64,000 nucleotides of DNA from JACWAE01 sp963847595 (lineage in GTDB: Bacteria; Chloroflexota; Dehalococcoidia; SZUA-161), in NCBI GenBank assembly GCA_963847595.1, contig CAWKAJ010000001.1, positions 62,001-126,000 of the forward strand, read 5' to 3'. The notes under the pieces were generated by a model. The model saw nothing but the letters and a program-made list of their open reading frames with translations, searched no databases and was not told the origin of the DNA. Positions 30,571 through 39,468 of the stretch are shown here, one piece after another. Positions within the stretch are counted from its first letter, which is position 1. Each line of letters begins with the position of its first letter. Position numbers and translations under genes: made by a program.

Positions 30571-32271
30571 TTGAGCCTGGAGAAACTGATAGCTGTAGCC
30601 AGAGGCGAGGCTGCAGCAGACCTCTTGCTGACCAATGCCGGGATTATTAACACGTTCACTGCTGAGATAGAGAAAGGCAATATTGCTATCTCCCAGGGAC
30701 GCATCGCCGGCATCGGCGACTATAGTCAGGCCAAACATAAGATAGACCTCAAGGGTAAATATCTAGCCCCAGGGCTGATCAACGGGCATATCCATATCGA
30801 AAGCTCCCTATTACATATCGCTGAGTACGCCAGGGCTGTGGTGCCCAGAGGGACTTCGGCCATAGTTACCGACCTCCACGAGATAGCCAATGTTGCTGGA
30901 CTGAAGGGCATTAGATACCTGATGGACTGCGCCCGGACGCTCCCCATGGACTGCTACTTCATGGCTCCGTCCTGCGTACCGGCCACGCATCTCGAGACTT
31001 CCGGTGCTGAGCTTGGCGCTAAAGAGCTTAAGATTGCTTTGCGATGGAAGAATGTTATCGGGCTGGGCGAACTGATGAACTTCCCCGGCGTACTGATGCG
31101 GGATAAAGAGGTGTTGAAGAAGGTCAGACTGGCTAAAGGCAAAGTGATAGATGGACATGCCCCCGGAGTCAGCGGAAAGGATTTGAACGCCTATCTAACG
31201 GCAGGCACCAGCTCGGACCACGAGTCCACCACGTTTGAGGAAGGCCGAGAGAAACTGAGGCGCGGCATGTATCTCATGATACGGGAGGGCTCATCGGAGA
31301 AGAACCTCGACGACCTGCTGCCGCTAGTCACGGACAAGACCTATAAGAGATGCCTGTTTGTGACCGATGACCGCACCTGCGCCGACCTGCTCCGAGAAGG
31401 CGATATTGATGCTGTGGTGAGGAAGGCGATAGCCAAAAAGCTAGACCCCATCCGCGCTATACAGATGGCGACCATAAATACCGCTGAGCACTTCAGGCTG
31501 AGACAGGTGGGAGCAGTAGCGCCGGGCTACGTAGCCAATCTCATCGCAATTGACGACCTATCGAAGCTGAGTACGGACATGGTATTTCACAGGGGGAAGC
31601 TGGTGGCTCAGAGAGGCAAGGCGCTTTTCTCTACATCCTGGCGCTCTGACCCCGGGATCACCCACTCTGTCAACATCAAGCCTTTCACGATTGAAGCATT
31701 GAAAATACCAGCTTCCAGGAAGAACCTACCCATTATCGAGATTGTGCCCGGTCAGGTAACCACCAAGAGCATTAAGGCAGAGGCGAAGGTCGAGAATGGC
31801 TTCGTAGTGCCCGACATCGAACGAGATATTTTAAAGCTGGTGGTAATGGAAAGGCACAAGGCCAGCGGCAATATAGGGCTGGGGCTAGTGAAAGGCTTCA
31901 GGCTCAAAAACGGGGCGCTGGGCTCATCTATAGCGCACGACTCACATAATATCGTTGTCGTGGGTACAAACGACAACGATATTTTCGCCGCAGTTAAGGA
32001 GATCGAGAGTCTAGAAGGCGGGCTGGTCGCTATGGCTGGAGGCAAAATCAAAGGGTCTTTGGCACTGCCCATCGCGGGCCTGCTATCAGAAGAGCCGCTT
32101 GAAGCTGTAGTATCCAGGCTGGAAGAACTGCAAAAAATTGCCGCCGGCTTGGGCTGCGTGCTGCCGTCTCCTTTCGCCACACTGTCCTTCCTGGCCCTGG
32201 CCGTCATACCCGAGCTGAGGCTGACAGACAAAGGACTGGTGGATGTAGTAGCATTCAAGCTACTGGGCTAA
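30571..32271 (+). CDS. ade: Adenine deaminase
   Basis: A 566-residue metal-dependent amidohydrolase converting adenine to hypoxanthine. The metal site starts with GHIHIES (His73, His75, Glu77). DLHEIANV, the VIDGHAPG segment, GTSSDHEST and the C-terminal adenine deaminase domain with GAIASSIAHDSHNI-like SSIAHDSHNIVVVG are present. TTG start at 30571, two bases after hpt. The genes mtnP, ade and hpt together would carry adenine from methylthioadenosine back to IMP. Confidence 0.95.
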   Translation: MSLEKLIAVARGEAAADLLLTNAGIINTFTAEIEKGNIAISQGRIAGIGDYSQAKHKIDLKGKYLAPGLINGHIHIESSLLHIAEYARAVVPRGTSAIVTDLHEIANVAGLKGIRYLMDCARTLPMDCYFMAPSCVPATHLETSGAELGAKELKIALRWKNVIGLGELMNFPGVLMRDKEVLKKVRLAKGKVIDGHAPGVSGKDLNAYLTAGTSSDHESTTFEEGREKLRRGMYLMIREGSSEKNLDDLLPLVTDKTYKRCLFVTDDRTCADLLREGDIDAVVRKAIAKKLDPIRAIQMATINTAEHFRLRQVGAVAPGYVANLIAIDDLSKLSTDMVFHRGKLVAQRGKALFSTSWRSDPGITHSVNIKPFTIEALKIPASRKNLPIIEIVPGQVTTKSIKAEAKVENGFVVPDIERDILKLVVMERHKASGNIGLGLVKGFRLKNGALGSSIAHDSHNIVVVGTNDNDIFAAVKEIESLEGGLVAMAGGKIKGSLALPIAGLLSEEPLEAVVSRLEELQKIAAGLGCVLPSPFATLSFLALAVIPELRLTDKGLVDVVAFKLLG

Positions 32272-32285
32272 TCTAGAGGAGACGT

Positions 32286-32834
32286 ATGAACTCTGAAAGA
32301 ACTAAACCACTGCCAAACATCACGTTCAGGCTGATGGCATTTTTCCTTGCGTTACACCGCAGGTTTGTGGACATCAGAAAGCCATTGCAAAAGGCTGGCA
32401 TAAAAGAAGGACAAACAATACTGGACTTCGGCTGCGGCCCTGGCTTCTATACTATCGCAGCCGCCAAAATGGTGGGAGCAAAGGGAAAAGTATACGCTCT
32501 GGATATTCACCCTCTGGCTGCACAATCGGTCGAGAAAAAGGCCAAGAAGGAGGGCCTGACCAATATCACCACAATCCTATCAGATAGAGACACAAGGCTG
32601 CCCGACCAGAGCATAGATGTAGCGCTGGCATACGACATGATTCACATGGTAAAAGATAAACAGGCATTGGCGAGGGAACTGCACAGGATTCTGAAGCCGA
32701 ACGGCCTTCTCTCGGTTATCGTAGGGCACATACAGGTTGAGGACGTCCTGAAAATTCTGGAACAGGATGGCCTCTTCTCTCTTAGAGACCGGCATGGCAG
32801 GCTCATAAACCTCAATAAAGGCAAAGCGAGTTAG
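32286..32834 (+). CDS. Class I SAM-dependent methyltransferase
   Basis: A 182-residue methyltransferase with motif I TILDFGCGPGFYTIAAA, the acidic VYALDIHPLA, and VALAYDMIHMV as motif IV, then LHRILKPNGLLSVIVGH. Substrate unknown. It is packed between ade and mtnA, touching the mtnA ATG, with GGAGACGT as ribosome site. Genes around it handle SAM by-products, so it may feed that cycle, but the position alone does not prove a link. Confidence 0.85.
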   Translation: MNSERTKPLPNITFRLMAFFLALHRRFVDIRKPLQKAGIKEGQTILDFGCGPGFYTIAAAKMVGAKGKVYALDIHPLAAQSVEKKAKKEGLTNITTILSDRDTRLPDQSIDVALAYDMIHMVKDKQALARELHRILKPNGLLSVIVGHIQVEDVLKILEQDGLFSLRDRHGRLINLNKGKAS

Positions 32835-33875
32835 ATGAAAGACCTCAAGATCATTGAGTGGCTGGGCGACAGGATAAAGATAATAGACCAGGTTGAGTTG
32901 CCTCACAAAGAGGTATTCCTGGAAATGCGCGACTACCGTGAGGTGGCCGATGCTATAAAGAAGCTGCGCATCCGGGGAGCGCCCGACATCGGCGTAGCCG
33001 CTGCCTACGGCTTCGCGCTGGGAGCGCAGGCAATAAAGGCAAGCTCCAAGAATGAGTTTCTGACCAAGCTGCGCCCCATAACCAAGACCCTGGCCTCATC
33101 CCGTCCCACGGCAGTAAACCTGTTCTGGGCTCTGGAGAGGATGAACAAGACAGCCCAAGCGGGCAAGAATGTAACAGCGATTAAAAACACACTAATCACC
33201 GAGGCGAAGCGGATAGATGCTGAAAACGATGAGGCAAACCGGCGTCTCAGCGAGCTCGGGGCCGAGCTGATTGAGGACGGTTTCACCATTCTGACACACT
33301 GCAATACGGGGTCGCTGGCCACAGCAGCATACGGCACCGCGCTGGGCGTAATCAAGATGGCACATGAGCAAGGCAAGAAGGTGAAGGTATATGCCACTGA
33401 GACGCGTCCTCTGCTGCAGGGGGCCAGGCTCACCACCTGGGAACTGCTCAAGGAAAACATACCAGTGACGCTGATCACCGACAGCATGGCTGGCTATTTC
33501 ATGAACAAGGGCGCAATCGACTGCGTGATCGTTGGCGCTGACCGGATAGCAGCCAACGGCGATGTAGCCAACAAGATCGGCACCTATACGCTGGCGGTGC
33601 TGGCTGCGGAGAATGGCATACCCTTCTATGTAGCCGCGCCCATGAGCACCGTAGACTTCTCCCTGTCTTCAGGCGCGGATATACCCATCGAGGAGCGAAA
33701 TCCTGAGGAGGTCACGCATATCCAGGGCGTGAGAATTGCGCCGGAGAAGGTAAAAGCAGCCAACCCGGCATTCGATGTGACACCTCATTGTTACATCTCA
33801 GCCATAATCACCGAGAAAGGTGTAGCGAGAGAGCCATATGTGGAGAAATTAAAAAGATTGGCTAGTGAGGAGTAA
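32835..33875 (+). CDS. mtnA: S-methyl-5-thioribose-1-phosphate isomerase
   Basis: A 346-residue member of the eIF2B-like isomerase family. IRGAPDIGVAAAYGFALG is the family signature, THCNTGSLATAAYGTALG contains the catalytic Cys, and GADRIAANGDVANKIGTY the catalytic Asp. It converts 5-methylthioribose-1-phosphate to the ribulose form. No mtnB, mtnC, mtnD or mtnE follows, so the rest of the methionine salvage route must be elsewhere, different or absent. Two bases before mtnP. Confidence 0.94.
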   Translation: MKDLKIIEWLGDRIKIIDQVELPHKEVFLEMRDYREVADAIKKLRIRGAPDIGVAAAYGFALGAQAIKASSKNEFLTKLRPITKTLASSRPTAVNLFWALERMNKTAQAGKNVTAIKNTLITEAKRIDAENDEANRRLSELGAELIEDGFTILTHCNTGSLATAAYGTALGVIKMAHEQGKKVKVYATETRPLLQGARLTTWELLKENIPVTLITDSMAGYFMNKGAIDCVIVGADRIAANGDVANKIGTYTLAVLAAENGIPFYVAAPMSTVDFSLSSGADIPIEERNPEEVTHIQGVRIAPEKVKAANPAFDVTPHCYISAIITEKGVAREPYVEKLKRLASEE

Positions 33876-33877
33876 AG

Positions 33878-34756
33878 ATGCCAGAAGCGAAGCTTGGTGT
33901 GATCGGCGGCAGCGGGCTTTACGAGATAGAGGGTCTAAGCAACGTAAAAGAAGTGAAGGTGAAAACGCCCTTCGGCGACCCCAGCGATGCCATAGTATTG
34001 GGCAACCTGGGAAAGACAAGGCTCGCCTTCCTCCCCAGACATGGCCGCGGACATCGCATAATGCCGACCGAGCTGCCGGTACGAGCCAATATCTGGGCTC
34101 TGAAGTCGTTGGGGGTAGAATGGATTATCTCGGTGAACGCTGTGGGCAGCTTACAGGAAGATATACGGCCACTCGACCTCGTTATTCCGGACCAGATCAT
34201 TGACCGCACCAAGAGCAGGGTAAGCACGTTCTTCGGAGGAGGCATCGTGGGGCATGTTACATTCGCCGAGCCGTTTTGCCCGGTGCTGAGCCGTATCCTT
34301 TACCGAATGGCGTCACACCGAGATTTAAAAGGCAAGATACGCAAGGTACATCCTCAGGGCACCTACCTGGTAATGGAGGGGCCTCATTTCTCCACAAGAG
34401 CAGAATCCAACCTCTATCGCTCCTGGGGAGCGAGCGTGGTGGGCATGACCGCCATACCTGAAGCCAAGCTGGCCAGAGAGGCTGAGATATGCTATGCCGC
34501 CATCGCCTGCGTCACTGACTACGATTGCTGGCATGAGGTACACGAGTCGGTCAGCATAGAGATGGTCATCTCAAACCTGCGGAAAACTCTGGAGGCAGCC
34601 AGGGAGGTAATCAAAAAAGCCAGCGCTCAGCTTCCCAAACAGAGGGACTGCGGTTGCGCTACAGCACTCAAAGATGCTATCATTACATCGAGAGAGTTAA
34701 TTCCACCGAAAAGGAAGGAGGAGCTTTCTCTGCTGATAGGGAAATATCTCAAATGA
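33878..34756 (+). CDS. mtnP: S-methyl-5'-thioadenosine phosphorylase
   Basis: A 292-residue nucleoside phosphorylase cleaving methylthioadenosine to adenine and methylthioribose-1-phosphate. GVIGGSGLYE, PRHGRGHRIMPTELPVRAN, NAVGSLQEDI, EGPHFSTRAES and GMTAIPEAKLAREAEICYA are diagnostic. The C-terminus is longer than usual, with a DCGCATALKDAI segment. It overlaps the methionine synthase ATG by four bases (ATGA). A methylthioinosine-specific variant cannot be excluded from sequence. Confidence 0.94.
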   Translation: MPEAKLGVIGGSGLYEIEGLSNVKEVKVKTPFGDPSDAIVLGNLGKTRLAFLPRHGRGHRIMPTELPVRANIWALKSLGVEWIISVNAVGSLQEDIRPLDLVIPDQIIDRTKSRVSTFFGGGIVGHVTFAEPFCPVLSRILYRMASHRDLKGKIRKVHPQGTYLVMEGPHFSTRAESNLYRSWGASVVGMTAIPEAKLAREAEICYAAIACVTDYDCWHEVHESVSIEMVISNLRKTLEAAREVIKKASAQLPKQRDCGCATALKDAIITSRELIPPKRKEELSLLIGKYLK

Positions 34757-35796
34757 CCAAAGGGGGATTTGAGCTAAACGGGCTGGCTACCGCAATAGGC
34801 AGCATGCCACATGTTGAGCCTCGGGAAGCCTGCTCTTTAGTTTTAAAGTATCTCCTTGAGATACCCGCCTGGCCGCAGTTGCCCAAGAAGTCCTTTCTGG
34901 AGAACATGTATGTCCAGTTCAGCGAGGACTTCCCCGGGGTGATAGTGGAAGGAGACCGCATCTGGGTAGACCGCTCCCGAGACCTGAGCAAGCCTCTGGA
35001 GAAGCTCTACTCCGCTTATCTGGAGAACAGGATGGAACACGGCGAGACAAGCGCTAAGTACGCTGCAGGCCTCCATGCTTTTCTTGAACAGGGAAAGGGG
35101 AAAGGGCAAAAAGCCGTTAAGGGCCAGGTGACCGGGCCGATAAGTTTCGGGCTATCGGTCACAGACCAGAACAGGCGCCCGCTGCTCTACGACGAGGTGC
35201 TTGCCGACGCCATAGCCAAGCATCTGAGGCTGAAGGCTCTCTGGCAGGAGAAAGCGCTCAGAAGCGTGTGCCCCAAGACCATTATTTCCATAGATGAGCC
35301 TTACCTGGCTTCGATGGGCTCAGCGTTCGTCTCCTTACCCCGAGAGCAGGTGGTTGCCCTGCTGGAGGAAGTCCTGGGCGGCGTCAGCGGGCTCAAAGCT
35401 ATCCACTGCTGCGGCAATACCGACTGGTCGGTTGTGCTCCAGACCTCGCTGGACATCTTGAGCTTCGATGCCTATAACTATGCCGAAACCCTAGCACTAT
35501 ATCCAGACGAGGTGAAGAGCTTCCTGAACCGTGGAGGAGTCATCGCCTGGGGCATTGTGCCCAACGAGGAGCAAGCTCTGAATAAAGAGACCAAAACCAG
35601 CATTGTAGACCGTCTGGAGGAGGCAATGAGGCTGCTCTCAAAGAAGGGCATCAGCTTCGAGACGATTAAATCACAGTGCCTGATAACTCCCTCCTGCGGT
35701 CTGGGCTCTGTCTCCATAAAAGCAGCTACAAGGGCCTTAGACTTGACTGCTGCGGTCTCAGCAAACTTCAGGAAGAGGCACAATATACAGAACTGA
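34753..35796 (+). CDS. Core-type methionine synthase (short MetE-like)
   Basis: A 347-residue protein of the UROD/MetE-C fold, matching only the catalytic half of MetE. The N-terminal folate-binding half is missing. Zinc-ligand candidates are His218 with Cys219/Cys220 (AIHCCGNTDW), an upstream Glu, and Cys315 (TPSCGLGS). Core MetE of Dehalococcoides has been shown to take the methyl group from methylcobalamin, not methyltetrahydrofolate. Proximity to the B12 operon fits this. The frame is open back to 34654 inside mtnP, but the ATGA overlap fixes the start. Confidence 0.85.
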   Translation: MTKGGFELNGLATAIGSMPHVEPREACSLVLKYLLEIPAWPQLPKKSFLENMYVQFSEDFPGVIVEGDRIWVDRSRDLSKPLEKLYSAYLENRMEHGETSAKYAAGLHAFLEQGKGKGQKAVKGQVTGPISFGLSVTDQNRRPLLYDEVLADAIAKHLRLKALWQEKALRSVCPKTIISIDEPYLASMGSAFVSLPREQVVALLEEVLGGVSGLKAIHCCGNTDWSVVLQTSLDILSFDAYNYAETLALYPDEVKSFLNRGGVIAWGIVPNEEQALNKETKTSIVDRLEEAMRLLSKKGISFETIKSQCLITPSCGLGSVSIKAATRALDLTAAVSANFRKRHNIQN

Positions 35797-35847
35797 TGAG
35801 CAATAGACAATTGGCAAATAACTGGAAGACAGTCTGAAGGAGGTACT

Positions 35848-37119
35848 ATGAGCCAAAAGGCAAAAAAACTGGGGAGAGGTGTGGCTGTTGTGGGGGCGGG
35901 GATGTCGAAATTTGGCGCATTCGCCGATAAAACAAGCCGCGATTTGTTTGTCGAGGCTTTCCAGGCGATGGCCAAGTCGGTGGACAAAGGAATAGAAACC
36001 AAAGACATCGAATCCCTCTATGTAGGGAACTTCTCAAGCGACCTTTTCGAGAACCAGGGACATGTCGCTCCCATTATGGCTGATTGGGTTGGACTGGTAC
36101 CAAAGCCAGCCACCAGAGTAGAAGCAGCCTGCGCCAGCGGCGGGCTTGCTTTGAGGACAGCATTCATAGCTGTAGCCTCCGGTCTCTTCGACATTGTGGT
36201 AGCCAGCGGCGTTGAGAAAATGAGCAACCTTCCTACTGAGAGGGTGACCGATACTCTGGCTGCAGCCAGCGACGCACTCTATGAGGCGGTTTGTGGTTTC
36301 ACCTTTCCTGGTCTGTACGCTGCCATCGCCACCGCTTATATGGCAAAATATGGTGCTACTCCTGAAGATTTCATGAGGGTAGGCATCAAGAACCATAAAA
36401 ACGGGGCCCTGAATCCCAAGGCGCAATTCAACAAGTCGATAAGAGACCTCATGAACTCCAGGATTGAGAAAGCAAAACAGAAAGGTGAGCCTACTCCTAC
36501 CTGGCATGACGAGTTGGAATTCCTCAAAGACCCTGCGGCCAATCCCGTGGTAGCCTGGCCGATGAGATTGTTCGACTGCTCGCCTATCACCGATGGAGCC
36601 GCCTGCCTCCTGCTGGTTGCCGAAGACCTGGCAAAGGATTTCTCCAATACGCCTTTGTACATAATAGGCAGTGGTCACGCCACAGACCATGCTCTGCCTG
36701 AAAGAGAGGACATGACCACCATATCTGCCGCAAGAGTCGCAGCTAAACAGGCTTACGATATGGCAGGAGTAACCCCCAAGGATATTCAGATTGCTGAGGT
36801 CCACGACTGCTTCACCATAGCCGAGCTTGTAGCTATCGAAGACCTAGGTTTTTTCAAGCCCGGCGGGGCTTACATGGCAACAAGGGAAGGGGTTACCGCT
36901 CGCGATGGTGCTAAACCTATCAACACTTCCGGTGGTCTCAAATCCAAGGGGCATCCCGTAGGAGCTTCAGGGATAGGACAAGTCGTGGAAAGCTGGGCTC
37001 AGATGAGAGGGGAGGCAGGGCCCAGACAGGTTCCTGGAAAAGACATCCGCCTAGCTTTAGCCCATAATGTTGGTGCCACTGGCGGCACCTGCGTAGTTCA
37101 TATTTTTGAGAGGAGATAG
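35848..37119 (+). CDS. Thiolase, SCP-x-like
   Basis: A 423-residue thiolase-fold enzyme. The nucleophile is Cys95 in VEAACASGG. HDCF replaces the usual NEAF of degradative thiolases, and SKGHPVGASGIG supplies the catalytic His. These are marks of the SCP-x/archaeal-like group, often paired with a DUF35 zinc-ribbon protein, as here. AAGGAGG precedes the ATG. The pair probably forms a complex that condenses or cleaves acyl-CoA; the substrate is not known. Confidence 0.9.
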   Translation: MSQKAKKLGRGVAVVGAGMSKFGAFADKTSRDLFVEAFQAMAKSVDKGIETKDIESLYVGNFSSDLFENQGHVAPIMADWVGLVPKPATRVEAACASGGLALRTAFIAVASGLFDIVVASGVEKMSNLPTERVTDTLAAASDALYEAVCGFTFPGLYAAIATAYMAKYGATPEDFMRVGIKNHKNGALNPKAQFNKSIRDLMNSRIEKAKQKGEPTPTWHDELEFLKDPAANPVVAWPMRLFDCSPITDGAACLLLVAEDLAKDFSNTPLYIIGSGHATDHALPEREDMTTISAARVAAKQAYDMAGVTPKDIQIAEVHDCFTIAELVAIEDLGFFKPGGAYMATREGVTARDGAKPINTSGGLKSKGHPVGASGIGQVVESWAQMRGEAGPRQVPGKDIRLALAHNVGATGGTCVVHIFERR

Positions 37120-37123
37120 AACC

Positions 37124-37537
37124 TTGACAGAGGAAAGAAAATTCGACAGCGCTTCCTTCTACCAGTTTCTAGCTGAAAAGAAGCTCATGGGTTCCCGATG
37201 TAAAAAGTGTCAGGCGCTATATCTGCCTCCTCACCCTATATGTATCAAATGCCATGGGAGCGATATGGAATGGGTGGAACTGAAAGGCGACGGCAAGCTC
37301 GCCGCCTTCACAGCCATCTCTGTTGGCCCAACCTGCACCATCGCGGAAGGGCACGACAGGAATAATCCCTACCTGGCCGGTATAGTCAAAATGGACGAGG
37401 GGCCTAAAATCTGCGGCCGAATCCATGGCATCGACCCCAAAAATCCAGATAGAATCAAGGTGGGGACTGCAGTCAAAGTGGAGTTTCCTGAGCAAGGGCA
37501 AGGCACCAGACGTTATGTGGCGTTCAAAGCCACGTAG
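37124..37537 (+). CDS. DUF35 zinc-ribbon/OB-fold protein, thiolase partner
   Basis: A 137-residue protein with an N-terminal helix, a zinc ribbon (Cys-x2-Cys at SRCKKCQ and Cys-x2-Cys at PICIKCHG) and a C-terminal OB fold. In archaeal systems DUF35 proteins bind thiolase and HMG-CoA synthase and channel acyl-CoA. Start TTG at 37124 with GAGGAGA upstream. It follows the thiolase stop by four bases. Confidence 0.88.
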   Translation: MTEERKFDSASFYQFLAEKKLMGSRCKKCQALYLPPHPICIKCHGSDMEWVELKGDGKLAAFTAISVGPTCTIAEGHDRNNPYLAGIVKMDEGPKICGRIHGIDPKNPDRIKVGTAVKVEFPEQGQGTRRYVAFKAT

Positions 37538-37642
37538 GGCCAAGAGCAAAACCGGTTTCGTATCAGGTGCATGGTTAGCAGTGCTTGCGGTGACGAAGCT
37601 GAATTACGGAACCTGCAGGCGTCTGGCACGTTCTGCGCAGCC

Positions 37643-37671
37643 TTGACAATCAGATGCGGCGGGTATATCAT
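37643..37671 (+). promoter_or_regulatory. Promoter ahead of the SDR gene
   Basis: TTGACA (37643-37648), 17 bp, TATCAT (37666-37671). Predicted start is near 37678, giving a leader of about 113 bases before the SDR start. Confidence 0.7.
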
Positions 37672-37723
37672 AAAACGTGCTGTGCAAGCTGCAAAAAATG
37701 GCCTCACCGTGAGTTAAAAACGC

Positions 37724-37760
37724 GAAACCCCGACTGACCCACAAATTGCCCAGGGGTTTC
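37724..37760 (+). promoter_or_regulatory. Stem-loop in the SDR gene leader
   Basis: GAAACCCC (37724-37731) pairs with GGGGTTTC (37753-37760) over a 21-base loop, shortly before AAGGAGG. An overlapping CCCACAA/TTGTGG pairing (37738-37744 with 37761-37766) is mutually exclusive with it, so the leader could switch between two folds. Confidence 0.4.
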
Positions 37761-37790
37761 TTGTGGCCGGAGTAAAAAAGGAGGTTAGAA

Positions 37791-38561
37791 ATGAGCTTAC
37801 CCAGTTTCTCATTGGAAGGCAAGGTGTCGCTAATTACCGGAGCCCGGAGGGGCATAGGTGCGGCCTTTGCTGTAGCTTTCGCTGAGGCTGGGTCTGATGT
37901 CGTTATTTGCGACGTCGTGGTCGATGATGGGCTGATCGCGGGTGTGGCTAAAGAAATCGAGAAGTTCGGTCGGCGTGCCCTGGTCGTCAAGACCGATGTC
38001 ACCCGGGAGGATGACGTCGAAAATCTGGTGAAGAAAACAGTGGACGAATTCGGCAGAATCGATATTCTGGTTAATAATGCGGGAATTGCACCGCTGAATA
38101 AAACCCTCGACGTAACTGTCGAGGAGTGGGATAGGGTCATAGATATCGACCTGAAATCGGTTTTCCTGATGTCCAAGGCTGTTGGGAAAGTGATGATCAA
38201 ACAGAAGAAGGGCAAGATAATCAATATGGGGTCTATATATGGACAGATGGCCACGGCTTTTTCCATACATTACTGTGCTGCAAAAGCAGGGATCGCGCAG
38301 ATGACTAAGGCTCTTGCGTTGGACTGGGCGCGTTTCAATATTAATGTCAATTGCATCGTGGCCGGACAGATCGCCACCGAACTGACCAGGAGACAACAAG
38401 ACGAGGAGGCACAGAGAAAGTTTCTAGAGTTTAAGATACCTTTCAAAAGATTCGGCCAGCCGGAAGAACTGGTGGGGCCGGCCTTACTTCTTGCCTCACA
38501 AGCTTCCGACTATATGACCGGCGCAATAGTAGTTGTCGATGGCGGCTATTCTATCTGGTAA
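37791..38561 (+). CDS. Short-chain dehydrogenase/reductase (FabG-like)
   Basis: A 256-residue NAD(P)-dependent oxidoreductase. The cofactor loop is TGARRGIGAA (Gly-x3-Gly-x-Gly), NNAGIAPLN follows, and the catalytic set is Ser (GSIYGQ), Tyr-x3-Lys (YCAAKAG). Mostly soluble, tetramer type. Between two thiolases and a 3-hydroxyacyl-CoA dehydrogenase it likely reduces or oxidises a 3-oxo/3-hydroxyacyl compound, but SDR substrate cannot be told from sequence. AAAAGGAGGTTAG is a strong ribosome site. Confidence 0.9.
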   Translation: MSLPSFSLEGKVSLITGARRGIGAAFAVAFAEAGSDVVICDVVVDDGLIAGVAKEIEKFGRRALVVKTDVTREDDVENLVKKTVDEFGRIDILVNNAGIAPLNKTLDVTVEEWDRVIDIDLKSVFLMSKAVGKVMIKQKKGKIINMGSIYGQMATAFSIHYCAAKAGIAQMTKALALDWARFNINVNCIVAGQIATELTRRQQDEEAQRKFLEFKIPFKRFGQPEELVGPALLLASQASDYMTGAIVVVDGGYSIW

Positions 38562-38571
38562 GGAGGGTAAA

Positions 38572-39423
38572 TTGGAAATCAAAAAGGTAGCAGTAATCGG
38601 TGCGGGAACCATGGGACACGGGATAGCTCAGGTTGCAGCCACGGCACGTTACGATGTTAGCTTAAACGACATAAAGGATGAGTTTCTAGCGCGGGCAAAA
38701 TCAGGGATAGATGGGTCTCTGGACCGAATGCTAAAGAAAGAGAAGATAACAGCGCAAGAGAAGGAAGCTATCCTGTCAAGGATAACTTTCACTACTGACA
38801 TTCCGAAAGCTGTCAAAGACGCAGACCTAATTATAGAAGCCATACCCGAGATTCTGGAACTGAAAAAGGAAATGTTCAAGAAGCTTGACACTCTCAGCAA
38901 ACCCGAGGCTATATTAGGCACCAATACTTCGCAGAACAGCATCACGGAAATCGCTTCGGTAGTAGCGAATCCTTCGAGAGTAGCCGGTACGCACTTCTTC
39001 AATCCACCCGTCATGATGAGGTTGGTAGAGGTTGTTAAGGGACTGGAGACCGCAGACAGCGTTGTCGAGCAGATCAGGGCTTTCGCCACAAAGCTGGGTA
39101 AGGAGATAGTAGTATGTAAGGACTCTCAGGGATTCATCAGCACAAGAGTGCTTATTGCCCTGAGGTTGGAATGCTACAGGGTATTGGAAGAAGGCATTGC
39201 CACAAAAGAGGATATAGATAAGACACTCAAGCTGGCTCTTGGTCATCCCATGGGTCAGTTTGAGCTAGCTGATTTCTCGGGTCTGGATATTGAAGTGCCA
39301 ATATGTGAAGGTTTGGCCAAGGTTTACGGGGAACGGTTCAGACCGCCCCAAAGTCTGGTGCACCTGGTCAAAGCGGGAAGGCTAGGGAAAAAGTCAGGCA
39401 AAGGGTGGTATAACTACAAATAA
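38572..39423 (+). CDS. 3-hydroxyacyl-CoA dehydrogenase (Hbd type)
   Basis: A 283-residue single-function dehydrogenase. The NAD loop is VIGAGTMGHGIAQ (Gly10, Gly12, Gly15). The catalytic His141 lies in GTHFFNPP with the partner Glu further on, and the C-terminal domain ends GRLGKKSGKGWYNYK, a hallmark of 3-hydroxybutyryl-CoA dehydrogenase. Start TTG at 38572 with AAGGAGGG ahead; an in-frame ATG at 38533 lies inside the SDR gene. It would interconvert 3-hydroxyacyl-CoA and 3-oxoacyl-CoA beside the thiolase encoded next. Confidence 0.92.
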   Translation: MEIKKVAVIGAGTMGHGIAQVAATARYDVSLNDIKDEFLARAKSGIDGSLDRMLKKEKITAQEKEAILSRITFTTDIPKAVKDADLIIEAIPEILELKKEMFKKLDTLSKPEAILGTNTSQNSITEIASVVANPSRVAGTHFFNPPVMMRLVEVVKGLETADSVVEQIRAFATKLGKEIVVCKDSQGFISTRVLIALRLECYRVLEEGIATKEDIDKTLKLALGHPMGQFELADFSGLDIEVPICEGLAKVYGERFRPPQSLVHLVKAGRLGKKSGKGWYNYK

Positions 39424-39468
39424 CTCACCTCCGAGACATTGGAATTCTAATAAAAGGAAACGTATAAG

